Assembly (NCBI GenBank): GCA_002278855.1 | Contig: NCGG01000007.1 | Location: 1-64,000 of the forward strand | Reading direction: 5' to 3' | Origin: Sphingomonadales bacterium 28-55-16 | Lineage (GTDB): Bacteria > Pseudomonadota > Alphaproteobacteria > Sphingomonadales > Sphingomonadaceae | DNA length: 64,000 nucleotides | Part shown: in pieces, positions 45,183 to 53,289 of the stretch | Layout: each line of letters begins with the position of its first letter | How positions within the stretch are numbered: position 1 is the first letter of the stretch | The notes under the pieces: model-generated | Told to the model about the DNA's origin: nothing | Seen by the model: the letters and a program-made list of their open reading frames with translations, nothing else | The model's database searches: none | Position numbers and translations under genes: made by a program

Positions 45183-46019
45183 ATGCGGATAGGTATTTGC
45201 GCGCCATCAACGCCGTTTACCCGTGCGGACGCCGCACGGGTTACGGCACTGGCAACGACCACCCACCCGAATGCCGAACTGGTCTTTCACGACCAATGCT
45301 TTGCCGAAGCGGGGCATTTCGCCGGACCGGATTATGCGCGTATTGCGGCATTTGTGGACCTTGCCAATGATCGCGACCTTGACGCGGTCTGGTTTGTGCG
45401 CGGCGGATATGGCGCATGCCGCATTGCGCACGACGCTGTGGCGGCGCTTAAGTCGGCGGCAGGGGACAAAATTTATATGGGGTATAGTGATGCGGGCAAT
45501 TTGCTTGGCGCATTATATGCCGCAAAAATAGGACGAGTCTGTCATGGACCGATGCCAGCCGATTTGCGGCGCGACGGTGGCGCGGCGGCGTTAGTGCGGG
45601 CACTTGACTGGATGCTGCGCGCCTCCCCGCAATCGCTTGAACCGCATGTGCAGGCGGGCGCAAAACATGCGGCGTTCAACCTGATGACACTGGCCATGAT
45701 GGTCGGGACGCCCTTGATGCCAGACCTCAGCGGCCATGTACTGATGGTCGAAGAGGTGAGCGAATATCTCTATGGCTATGACCGCGCCTTTTTTCATGTC
45801 ACGAGCCATTTACGGTCCGTGGGGCTGACCGGATTGCGGCTTGGCCGTGTCAGCGATGTGCCCGACAATGACCGCCCCTTTGGCGAAGGCGCAGAGGAAA
45901 TAGCCCGGCGTTGGTGCGCGAAAACGGGCATAAACTATCTTGGCCGCGCAGACATTGGTCATGATGCCGACAACCACATTGTGCCGTTCGGACTTGCAAC
46001 ATCAAGCGCCGCGCCATAG
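45183..46019 (+). CDS. ldcA: LD-carboxypeptidase (peptidase S66)
   Basis: LdcA removes the terminal D-Ala from murein tetrapeptides in the cytoplasm so that the tripeptide can be reused. The 278-aa protein has RGGYGACRI and the nucleophile Ser102 in MGYSDAGNLL. The Glu region is LMVEEVSEYLYGYDRAFFHV and the His region GHDADNHIVPFG. No signal peptide is present. The divergent mpl-like gene encodes the next recycling step. Confidence 0.92.
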   Translation: MRIGICAPSTPFTRADAARVTALATTTHPNAELVFHDQCFAEAGHFAGPDYARIAAFVDLANDRDLDAVWFVRGGYGACRIAHDAVAALKSAAGDKIYMGYSDAGNLLGALYAAKIGRVCHGPMPADLRRDGGAAALVRALDWMLRASPQSLEPHVQAGAKHAAFNLMTLAMMVGTPLMPDLSGHVLMVEEVSEYLYGYDRAFFHVTSHLRSVGLTGLRLGRVSDVPDNDRPFGEGAEEIARRWCAKTGINYLGRADIGHDADNHIVPFGLATSSAAP

Positions 46020-46055
46020 GCGAGCTAGCCATAACACGGACCAAAAGGAGCAATC

Positions 46056-46994
46056 ATGCGCGCATTTATTTTCCCCGGGCAAGGCAGCCAAGCCGTTGGC
46101 ATGGGCAAAATGCTCGCCGAAGCCAGCCCCATCGCCCGCGCAGTGTTTGAAGAAGTCGACGAAGCGCTCGGCCAGCATCTTTTCCGCCTGATGTGTGACG
46201 GTCCGGAAAGCGAATTGACGCTCACCGAAAATGCGCAACCCGCGATTATGGCCAATGCCATTGCGACCCTACGTGTTTTGGAAAAAGAGGGCGGCGTGCG
46301 TTTGGTCGAAAAGTGCAACTTCGTCGCGGGCCATTCCTTGGGCGAATATACGGCGCTTTGTGCCGCAGGGGCGTTGCCGCTGTCGGTGACGGCTGCTTTG
46401 CTGAAGCTGCGCGGGCGTGCGATGCAGGCGGCTGTGCCGGTTGGCATTGGCGCCATGGCCGCTTTGCTTGGTGCAGACATAGAAAAGGCAGAAAGCTTGG
46501 CTGCGGCGGCCGCGGAAGGCGAAACTTGCACAGTGGCCAATGACAATGACCCATCGCAAGTCGTTATATCCGGACATAAGGGTGCGATTGACCGCGCGAT
46601 TGCGTTGGCAAAGGAGCATGGCATTAAGCGGGGGATATTGCTGCCCGTATCCGCACCTTTTCACTGCCCATTGATGCAGCCTGCCGCCGATGACATGGCA
46701 AGCGCCCTTGCCACCACAACAATCCACGCGCCTTTGGTGCCGCTTTTTGCCAATGTCACGGCAGCGGCTGTTTCCGACCCCGACACCATTTCTGCGCAGT
46801 TGGTGCAGCAAGTCACTGGCCGTGTGCGTTGGCGCGAATCGGCGATTGCCATGGCAGAGGCGGGTGTGACCCACTTCGCCGAGTTCGGCGGTAAAGTCTT
46901 ATCTCCCATGGTTAAGCGCAGCGCGGGCGAAGACATTGCGACCGCAAGCGTCATCAGCATGGATGACATCGAAGCTTTGTTGAAAGATATATAA
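46056..46994 (+). CDS. fabD: Malonyl-CoA-ACP transacylase
   Basis: FabD transfers malonyl from CoA to ACP for fatty acid synthesis. The 312-aa protein has AFIFPGQGSQAVGMGK at the start, the nucleophile in VAGHSLGEYTAL, and PVSAPFHCPLMQPA with the catalytic His. An AAAAGGAG ribosome binding site precedes the start. It opens the fab operon; its stop overlaps the crotonase start (TAATG). Confidence 0.97.
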   Translation: MRAFIFPGQGSQAVGMGKMLAEASPIARAVFEEVDEALGQHLFRLMCDGPESELTLTENAQPAIMANAIATLRVLEKEGGVRLVEKCNFVAGHSLGEYTALCAAGALPLSVTAALLKLRGRAMQAAVPVGIGAMAALLGADIEKAESLAAAAAEGETCTVANDNDPSQVVISGHKGAIDRAIALAKEHGIKRGILLPVSAPFHCPLMQPAADDMASALATTTIHAPLVPLFANVTAAAVSDPDTISAQLVQQVTGRVRWRESAIAMAEAGVTHFAEFGGKVLSPMVKRSAGEDIATASVISMDDIEALLKDI

Positions 46995-47797
46995 TGACCG
47001 ACCAAATCCTTCAGTCACGCGATGGCGGTATATTAACCATCACCTTGAATATGACCGAAAAGCGTAACCCAATATCGGATGTCGCTGTCGTCGATCAGAT
47101 GTGCGATGCATTCATGGCGGCGGATCAGGATATGTCGGTACGCTGCGTTATCCTTACAGGTGCAGGGACAGTTTTTTCATCCGGGGGCGACCTCAAACAG
47201 ATGCGCCCGGATAGCGGTGGATTGCGGGCCGGCCTGCCTGCTGAAACCCGGCGCAACTACAAATATGGTATTCAGCGACTGCCCTTGATGTTTCAAGCGC
47301 TTGAGGTTCCAGTCATTGCAGCCGTTAATGGCGCAGCCATCGGCGCAGGGCTTGACCTGACCACGATGTGCGACATTCGCATTGCCGCGTCTTCGGCCAA
47401 ATTTGCCGAAAGCTTCGTGCGACTGGGCATTACGCCGGGTGACGGCGGCGCATGGCTTTTGCCGCGCATCGTTGGTTTTTCCAAAGCCACTGAGCTTGCC
47501 TTAACCGGTGAGACCATCGACGCAGCAGAAGCCTTGCGCATCGGGCTCGTTTCCGAAGTGGTGGATGATGCCAACCTAATGACCGCCGCGCGTAAGGTTG
47601 CGGACAAGATCGCGGCAAACCCGCCACATGCCGTCCGCATGACCAAGCGCCTGTTGCGCGAAGGGCAGACAGCAGATCTTAAAAATATCCTCGAAATGTC
47701 CGCCGCGATGCAAAGCCTTGCGCACGCCACGGCGGATAATGACGAAGCTATCAACGCGTTTCTGGAAAAACGCCCACCTGAGTTTAAGGGAGAGTAA
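46994..47797 (+). CDS. Crotonase-fold protein (enoyl-CoA hydratase/isomerase family)
   Basis: This 267-aa crotonase-fold protein has the acyl-CoA-binding and oxyanion-hole parts (GTVFSSGGDLKQM; NGAAIGAGLDLTTMCDIRIAA). The two glutamates of enoyl-CoA hydratase do not align: they become Asp in GAGLDL and Phe in AESFVRLG. Instead, a PGDGGAWLLPR stretch is present. It is therefore probably not a simple hydratase; isomerase, hydrolase or other crotonase chemistry is possible. The gene is embedded between fabD and fabG with overlapping or near-overlapping codons, which is unusual. Confidence 0.9.
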   Translation: MTDQILQSRDGGILTITLNMTEKRNPISDVAVVDQMCDAFMAADQDMSVRCVILTGAGTVFSSGGDLKQMRPDSGGLRAGLPAETRRNYKYGIQRLPLMFQALEVPVIAAVNGAAIGAGLDLTTMCDIRIAASSAKFAESFVRLGITPGDGGAWLLPRIVGFSKATELALTGETIDAAEALRIGLVSEVVDDANLMTAARKVADKIAANPPHAVRMTKRLLREGQTADLKNILEMSAAMQSLAHATADNDEAINAFLEKRPPEFKGE

Positions 47798-47798
47798 T

Positions 47799-48536
47799 AT
47801 GTTCGATCTCACCGGCATGACTGCGCTCGTCACAGGCGCATCGGGCGGAATCGGCAGTGCAATCTGCCATGCGCTTGCGGCCCAAGGTGCGCGTCTCGCG
47901 GTTTCCGGTTCCAATGTGGAGAAGCTGGAGGCGTTTAGAGCATCATTAAGCGGCGACCATGTAGCGGTCCCTTGCAACTTAAGCGACAAAGACAGCGTCG
48001 AAGCGCTTGTTCCTGCTGCGCTCGCGAAATTGGGTCAGATCGATATTCTTGTGAACAACGCTGGCGTTACCCGCGACAACCTCACGATGCGTATGAAGGA
48101 TGAGGAATGGGACGATGTTATCCGCATCAACCTTGAATCCACATTCCGCCTGATGCGCGCCGCCACCAAGCCGATGATGAAGGCGCGCTTTGGCCGGATT
48201 ATTACGATTACCAGCGTTGTTGGCACCACGGGCAACCCCGGCCAAGCCAATTACGCCGCATCGAAAGGCGGCCTTACAGCGATGACCAAGGCCATTGCAC
48301 AGGAACTCGCCAGCCGTAACGTGACGGCCAATTGCGTTGCGCCCGGCTTTATTGCAACCGCAATGACCGAAAGCCTGCCAGATGCCCAGAAAGACGCACT
48401 CAACGCGCGTATCCCGATGGGTCGCATGGGCGAGGGTTCCGACATCGGCGCTGCGGTTGCGTATCTCGCATCCAGAGAAGCTGGCTATATTACAGGCCAG
48501 ACAATCCATGTGAATGGCGGCATGGCGATGCTTTGA
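47799..48536 (+). CDS. fabG: 3-Oxoacyl-ACP reductase
   Basis: FabG is the NADPH-dependent ketoreductase of fatty acid synthesis. The 245-aa SDR has VTGASGGIGSAIC, NNAGVTRDNLTMRM, Ser in TITSVVGTTGNPG, YAASKGG and the C-terminal TIHVNGGMAML. The ATG at 47799 is chosen because GGGAGAG lies upstream and an earlier start would overlap the crotonase gene by 81 bases. Confidence 0.96.
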   Translation: MFDLTGMTALVTGASGGIGSAICHALAAQGARLAVSGSNVEKLEAFRASLSGDHVAVPCNLSDKDSVEALVPAALAKLGQIDILVNNAGVTRDNLTMRMKDEEWDDVIRINLESTFRLMRAATKPMMKARFGRIITITSVVGTTGNPGQANYAASKGGLTAMTKAIAQELASRNVTANCVAPGFIATAMTESLPDAQKDALNARIPMGRMGEGSDIGAAVAYLASREAGYITGQTIHVNGGMAML

Positions 48537-48628
48537 CGCATAACCTTCGCTTGCCACTTGCCAGCGGCCAATCTGGACATTAGGGCGATAGCTGAAATTC
48601 ATCATCCCAACCAATAAGGGGCACAAAA

Positions 48629-48862
48629 ATGAGCGATACCGCTGAACGGGTCAAAAAGATCGTAGTAGAACATCTGGGCGTGGAAGCCGACAAGGTCACA
48701 GAAGCAGCAAGCTTCATCGATGATCTTGGCGCAGACAGCCTCGACATCGTCGAACTGGTTATGGCGTTTGAAGAAGAATTCAACGTCGAAATCCCAGACG
48801 ACGCCGCTGAAAAGATCGCCACCGTCAAGGACGCGATCGATTTCATCAACAGCAACGGCTAA
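48629..48862 (+). CDS. acpP: Acyl carrier protein
   Basis: The 77-aa acidic protein carries fatty-acyl intermediates on a phosphopantetheine arm attached to the Ser of [20 protein letters not shown]. It begins [16 protein letters not shown] and ends [11 protein letters not shown]. It lies between fabG and fabF, with a strong terminator directly after it. This implies that acpP can be expressed above the other genes. Confidence 0.98.
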   Translation: MSDTAERVKKIVVEHLGVEADKVTEAASFIDDLGADSLDIVELVMAFEEEFNVEIPDDAAEKIATVKDAIDFINSNG

Positions 48863-48902
48863 ACCGTCGCGCGCAATGTGTTGCGCGTATCATTAGAAAT
48901 TC

Positions 48903-48958
48903 AAACGGCTTTCCGGCCAGCGTCAACAGCGCTCCCGTCGGAAAGCCGTTTGCTTTTT
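48903..48958 (+). terminator. Intrinsic terminator after acpP
   Basis: Perfect 13-base arms AAACGGCTTTCCG and CGGAAAGCCGTTT, a 23-base loop, then TGCTTTTT. It separates acpP from fabF and could attenuate transcription into fabF. Confidence 0.92.
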
Positions 48959-49010
48959 GGCCTTCATTCACAGTAATAGGCCGCAAAGATAAGCATATGG
49001 AGATAACGCA

Positions 49011-50267
49011 ATGCGTCGTGTCGTGGTCACCGGATTAGGTCTGGTTACACCCTTGGGTGCAGATGTTGAAACCACTTGGTCCAACCTGCTTGCCGGAAAA
49101 TCTGGCGCGGGCATGATTACGCATTTCGACGCAAGCAACCAGAAATGTCTTATTGCCTGCGAAGTGAAGCCAAAGGACCATCCTTGGGGCTTTGACCCCG
49201 ACAAGCGCGTTGACCACAAGGTGCAGCGTCAGGTCGATCCTTTCATCATTTACGGTATTGATGCCGCTGGCCAAGCATTGGAAGATGCGGGCCTGACCGA
49301 ATTGACCGAAGAACAGAAGGTACGTGCTGGCTGCTCGATTGGATCGGGTATTGGCGGTCTTCCAGGCATTGAAAGCGAAGCGTTGTTGCTCGCAGAAAAA
49401 GGCCCAAGCCGCGTCAGCCCACATTTCGTCCATGGCCGCTTAATCAACCTCATTTCCGGTCAAGTCAGCATCAAATATGGACTGAAAGGCCCGAACCACG
49501 CCGTCGTTACCGCATGCTCTACCGGCGCGCACTCGATTGGCGATGCAGCGCGCATGATCCGCGATGACGATGCCGACATCATGGTCGCTGGCGGCGCGGA
49601 AGGCACGATTAACCCGCTCGGGATTGCAGGTTTTGCGCAAGCGCGCGCCTTGAACACGAGCTATAATGACCGTCCGGAAGCGGCGAGCAGGCCCTATGAC
49701 AAGGACCGCGATGGTTTCGTCATGGGCGAAGGCGCAGGCGTCGTCGTTTTGGAAGAATATGAGCATGCAAAGGCCCGTGGCGCAAAGATTTACGCGGAAG
49801 TCGTAGGCTATGGCCTTTCGGGTGACGCTTATCACGTAACCGCGCCGCACCCGGAGGGTGATGGCGCCTTTCGCTCGATGCAAATGGCTTTGAAAAAGGC
49901 GGGCATGACGCCAGCCGACATTGATTATATCAACGCCCATGGCACATCGACCATGGCCGATACGATTGAGCTGGGGGCGGTAAAGCGCTTGTTTGGCGAT
50001 GCGATTTCCGATGTATCGATGAGCTCGACCAAATCTGCCATTGGCCACCTTCTGGGCGGCGCCGGTGCTGTTGAGAGCATTTTCTGCATCTTGGCCTTGC
50101 GTGATCAAATCGTGCCCCCAACGCTCAATCTGGACAATCCGGATGAAGGCACTGAAGGCGTCGACTTGGTTCCGCATGTGGCCAAGAAGCGTTCGGTGAA
50201 AGCCGCTTTGAACAACAGCTTTGGCTTTGGCGGTACCAATGCCAGCCTCATCATGAAGGCGATCTGA
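49011..50267 (+). CDS. fabF: 3-Oxoacyl-ACP synthase II
   Basis: FabF condenses malonyl-ACP with acyl-ACP. The 418-aa ketosynthase has VVTGLGLVTPLG at the start, the nucleophile in VTACSTGAHSIGDAA and the two His motifs in NAHGTSTMADT and SAIGHLLGGAG. The C-terminal NNSFGFGGTNASLI is canonical. mltG follows after 4 bases. Confidence 0.98.
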   Translation: MRRVVVTGLGLVTPLGADVETTWSNLLAGKSGAGMITHFDASNQKCLIACEVKPKDHPWGFDPDKRVDHKVQRQVDPFIIYGIDAAGQALEDAGLTELTEEQKVRAGCSIGSGIGGLPGIESEALLLAEKGPSRVSPHFVHGRLINLISGQVSIKYGLKGPNHAVVTACSTGAHSIGDAARMIRDDDADIMVAGGAEGTINPLGIAGFAQARALNTSYNDRPEAASRPYDKDRDGFVMGEGAGVVVLEEYEHAKARGAKIYAEVVGYGLSGDAYHVTAPHPEGDGAFRSMQMALKKAGMTPADIDYINAHGTSTMADTIELGAVKRLFGDAISDVSMSSTKSAIGHLLGGAGAVESIFCILALRDQIVPPTLNLDNPDEGTEGVDLVPHVAKKRSVKAALNNSFGFGGTNASLIMKAI

Positions 50268-50271
50268 CACG

Positions 50272-51243
50272 ATGCGCCGCCTCGCCACATGGGCGATATT
50301 TGCGGCGCTGCTGCTGCTCGCCGGCATTGCAGGCAACTTCATATATGGTTGGACGGCTTCAGGGCCGCTGGAGCGTGAGACCAGTGTTGTTATAAAGCCG
50401 GGGTCAAGTATCACCTCGGCCGCACAGCAGCTTGAAAAAAATGGTATGGTCAAATCCGCCGACGCCTTTGTGAACCGCGCAAAGGTTTTTGGTGCGTCCG
50501 ATACGATTAAGGCCGGTGAATTTGTCATTCCGGCGAAAGCTTCCAACGCCGATATTCTGTCCATCCTGACGGGCGGAAAAACCGTGCAGCGCATGGTGAC
50601 CATACCCGAGGGCATGCCGTCGATCATGGTATATGAACGCATCATGGCCAATGATCGCCTTCGCGGCAGCATCTCCATGCCGGCCGAGGGATCGGTGTTG
50701 CCTGACAGCTATGCCTTTGACAAAAACGAACCCCGCGCCGCCGTGCTAAAACGCATGCAGGACGCGATGACGCAAACAATAACGGAGCTATGGCCGGAGC
50801 GAAGCGCCGACACCGTTGTCAAAACCCCGCTCGAAGCGCTGACCTTGGCATCGATTGTCGAAAAGGAAACTGCGCTGAAATCCGAATTGCGGATCGTCGC
50901 TGGAGTCTATTCCAATCGCCTGCGGACGGGGATGCGGTTGCAGGCGGACCCAACGATCATTTATCCGATCACTAAGGGCAAGTCACTGGGCCGCCGTATC
51001 CTCCGTTCCGAAATTGCGGACGTCAATGATTACAACACATACGCAATGGCTGGCCTCCCAAAAGGACCCATCGCCAACCCATCGCGCGCGGCAATTGCGG
51101 CGGTGCTCAACCCGCAAAAAACCAGCGCATTGTACTTCGTCGCAGATGGCAAAGGCGGGCATGTTTTCGCCGACACATTGCAAGAGCATAATGCAAATGT
51201 CGCCAAATGGTATGCGCTGCGTCGCCAACGCGGGGAAATGTAG
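50272..51243 (+). CDS. mltG: Endolytic murein transglycosylase MltG
   Basis: MltG cleaves nascent glycan strands and sets glycan length. The 323-aa protein has one N-terminal transmembrane segment (residues 5-24) and a LysM-like region (VVIKPGSSITSAAQQLEKNG). The catalytic domain holds Glu in ASIVEKET and the NTYAMAGLPKGPIANPS motif. Its place after fabF is common in proteobacteria. It converges with the sulfatase gene, 3 bases between stops. Confidence 0.95.
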   Translation: MRRLATWAIFAALLLLAGIAGNFIYGWTASGPLERETSVVIKPGSSITSAAQQLEKNGMVKSADAFVNRAKVFGASDTIKAGEFVIPAKASNADILSILTGGKTVQRMVTIPEGMPSIMVYERIMANDRLRGSISMPAEGSVLPDSYAFDKNEPRAAVLKRMQDAMTQTITELWPERSADTVVKTPLEALTLASIVEKETALKSELRIVAGVYSNRLRTGMRLQADPTIIYPITKGKSLGRRILRSEIADVNDYNTYAMAGLPKGPIANPSRAAIAAVLNPQKTSALYFVADGKGGHVFADTLQEHNANVAKWYALRRQRGEM

Positions 51244-51246
51244 CCC

Positions 51247-53193
51247 TTAAGGCTCAACGATGTTGAACGCCCCCGGCATCGGATCAAGCGCCGCCTGAAG
51301 CTTTTCAATCACCGTCCGGTCACCTTCAATCTTCAACCCAGCCATTTGAAGCTGCGCCGCAGGCATTTTGAGAAACAATAAAGCAAGAAACAGCTGGCGC
51401 GGGCCGGTCACCGTCACAGCTGGTGAAGGATGGCCCGTACCCATTTCGCTAATCATCACCGCATTGCCCACCGTGATTTTCGCGGTTTCCTTCCGGTCAG
51501 AGAACACGAAGTTCAACGTGAGCGCCGCATCACCGATAATCTTGGGGTCCAACCGCGTGGCAACAGAGTCGAGCAGCAGGCCCGTCGGTATCGCAGAAAT
51601 CATGTCGATGCTCTGCGCGTTTATCCCTGCCTTCATGCCCGCACGCAAGTCGCGTGCACCTGACAGGAACATATTGCGCCAAATGGCGGATTCGGCCTGA
51701 TAGCCTTGCTGTTCATAGCTGTCGGCGAGCAGCGCCCGTCCCTCAACATTTTTGGGGTCCGCAAAGACAAGCTGGTTCAGCACATCCGACGACCAACGAT
51801 AATCGCCGGTCTTCATCGCTTTCTTGGCCTCAGCGATGACCTTCTTAGCGCCGCCCATTGCCGCCACCATTTTGGCTGCGCGCACTTCCGGCGGATGCGG
51901 GTTCAGATTTGCAGGAACAGCATCGTACCAACCGAGATAATATTGATAAATCGCCTTCGAATTATGGCTGTATGTGCCGTAATAGCCCTTGTTGAACCAT
52001 TGATTGGCGATTGCAGGCGGCGCCTTCAAAACCTCGGCAATTTCCGCCTGAGTCATGCCCTTGTTCATCATACGGACGGTTTGGTCATGCAAATAACGGT
52101 AATTGTCGCGTTGCCCCGACAACCAGCCCTTGACCTCTGACTGGCCAAAGCGCGGCCAGCAATGGCTTGAGGCGATGATATCGCTCCGGTCACCATAAAG
52201 GTTGACCGCTTCATTCAAAAACCCAGACCAACTTAGCGTATCACGCACCTTTGCGCCACGTGGCGTGAGGATATTGTGCAACGAACAGGTCGCGATTTCT
52301 GCCGCCAAAAAGGTACGCGATGCGGGCATGTACACATTCATCTCGGCAGGGGCTTCTGACTGAGGCACCATTTGGAACTCAAGGGTGACGCCATCAACTT
52401 CACGAAGCTCGCCCGTTTTGCGGATATCGATGGTGGGCGGAATGAGCGTAATGTCCCCGCCGCCAATGCCTCTGCCAATGCCGCTGCCCATGGTTCCTTG
52501 CGGTCCAGGCGTCAGGTTGGTGCCGAACTGGAACGTAGCGCGCCTGCCCATTGCAGGCCCAGCCATGACATTCTCAGACGCCGTTTCGGCGAGGAAATGT
52601 TCCGGCGCGATAATCGCCACCTTGCCAGCCTTCACATCGGCTTCGTTGATGATCCCACGCACACCGCCAAAATGGTCGCCATGGCTGTGGCTATAGACAA
52701 CAGCCGTAACGGGCCGCGTGCCCAATTTTTCATTCACCAGCTTTAGCGCAGCCGCCGCCGTATCACGGCTCGTCAGTGGATCGATGATAATCCAGCCCGT
52801 TTGCCCTTTGATAATCGTCATGTTCGACACGTCAAAGCCGCGTACCTGCCATATATTGTCCGCCAGCGCGTACAGACCATGCTTGCGCAGCAGCCCCATA
52901 TGCCGCCACAGGCTCGGGTTGACGGTGTCGGGTGACTTGCCGTCGGTCATCCAATCATACGCCCCGAGATTCCAGACCGGCTTACCATCTTTATTGGTGA
53001 TGACTGGATCGGACAAAGTGCCGACAAAACCGCGGTCCGCAAAATCGAGATCGCGGCCGTCTTCGACTGGCAGCTGCGCCGCGACGTTGCGTTGCGCGAC
53101 GATAGTAACGTCAGAAGCTGGCTTGGCATCTTGCGCCCATGCGCCAGTGGCAGATACGGTGCTCAGCAACGCCGCCCATAAAACTCTTTGCAT
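51247..53193 (-). CDS. Exported alkyl/aryl-sulfatase (SdsA1-like)
   Basis: This 648-aa protein is a class III alkylsulfatase that hydrolyses linear alkyl sulfates such as SDS to alcohol and sulfate. A signal peptide (MQRVLWAALL...GAWA) precedes the metallo-beta-lactamase domain, with metal motif H169-S-H171-G-D173-H174. After it come a dimerisation domain and an SCP2-like C-terminal domain, the usual three-domain order. The start ATG at 53193 is preferred because the upstream 11 residues are not signal-like. No sulfate transporter is adjacent. Confidence 0.93.
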   Translation of the reverse strand: MQRVLWAALLSTVSATGAWAQDAKPASDVTIVAQRNVAAQLPVEDGRDLDFADRGFVGTLSDPVITNKDGKPVWNLGAYDWMTDGKSPDTVNPSLWRHMGLLRKHGLYALADNIWQVRGFDVSNMTIIKGQTGWIIIDPLTSRDTAAAALKLVNEKLGTRPVTAVVYSHSHGDHFGGVRGIINEADVKAGKVAIIAPEHFLAETASENVMAGPAMGRRATFQFGTNLTPGPQGTMGSGIGRGIGGGDITLIPPTIDIRKTGELREVDGVTLEFQMVPQSEAPAEMNVYMPASRTFLAAEIATCSLHNILTPRGAKVRDTLSWSGFLNEAVNLYGDRSDIIASSHCWPRFGQSEVKGWLSGQRDNYRYLHDQTVRMMNKGMTQAEIAEVLKAPPAIANQWFNKGYYGTYSHNSKAIYQYYLGWYDAVPANLNPHPPEVRAAKMVAAMGGAKKVIAEAKKAMKTGDYRWSSDVLNQLVFADPKNVEGRALLADSYEQQGYQAESAIWRNMFLSGARDLRAGMKAGINAQSIDMISAIPTGLLLDSVATRLDPKIIGDAALTLNFVFSDRKETAKITVGNAVMISEMGTGHPSPAVTVTGPRQLFLALLFLKMPAAQLQMAGLKIEGDRTVIEKLQAALDPMPGAFNIVEP

Positions 53194-53289
53194 CCTGCTT
53201 CCTCCCAAATATTTTGGGAGCTTCATGCAACATAAGATGGCGTAGGTAAATCCGCTATTGCGCGAATGCTGCTGGGTTTGAATCGCGGA

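Noticed and set aside
49440..50678. 412-codon open frame antisense to fabF and mltG
   Set aside because: It is the complementary shadow of two well-supported genes and shows no protein family.
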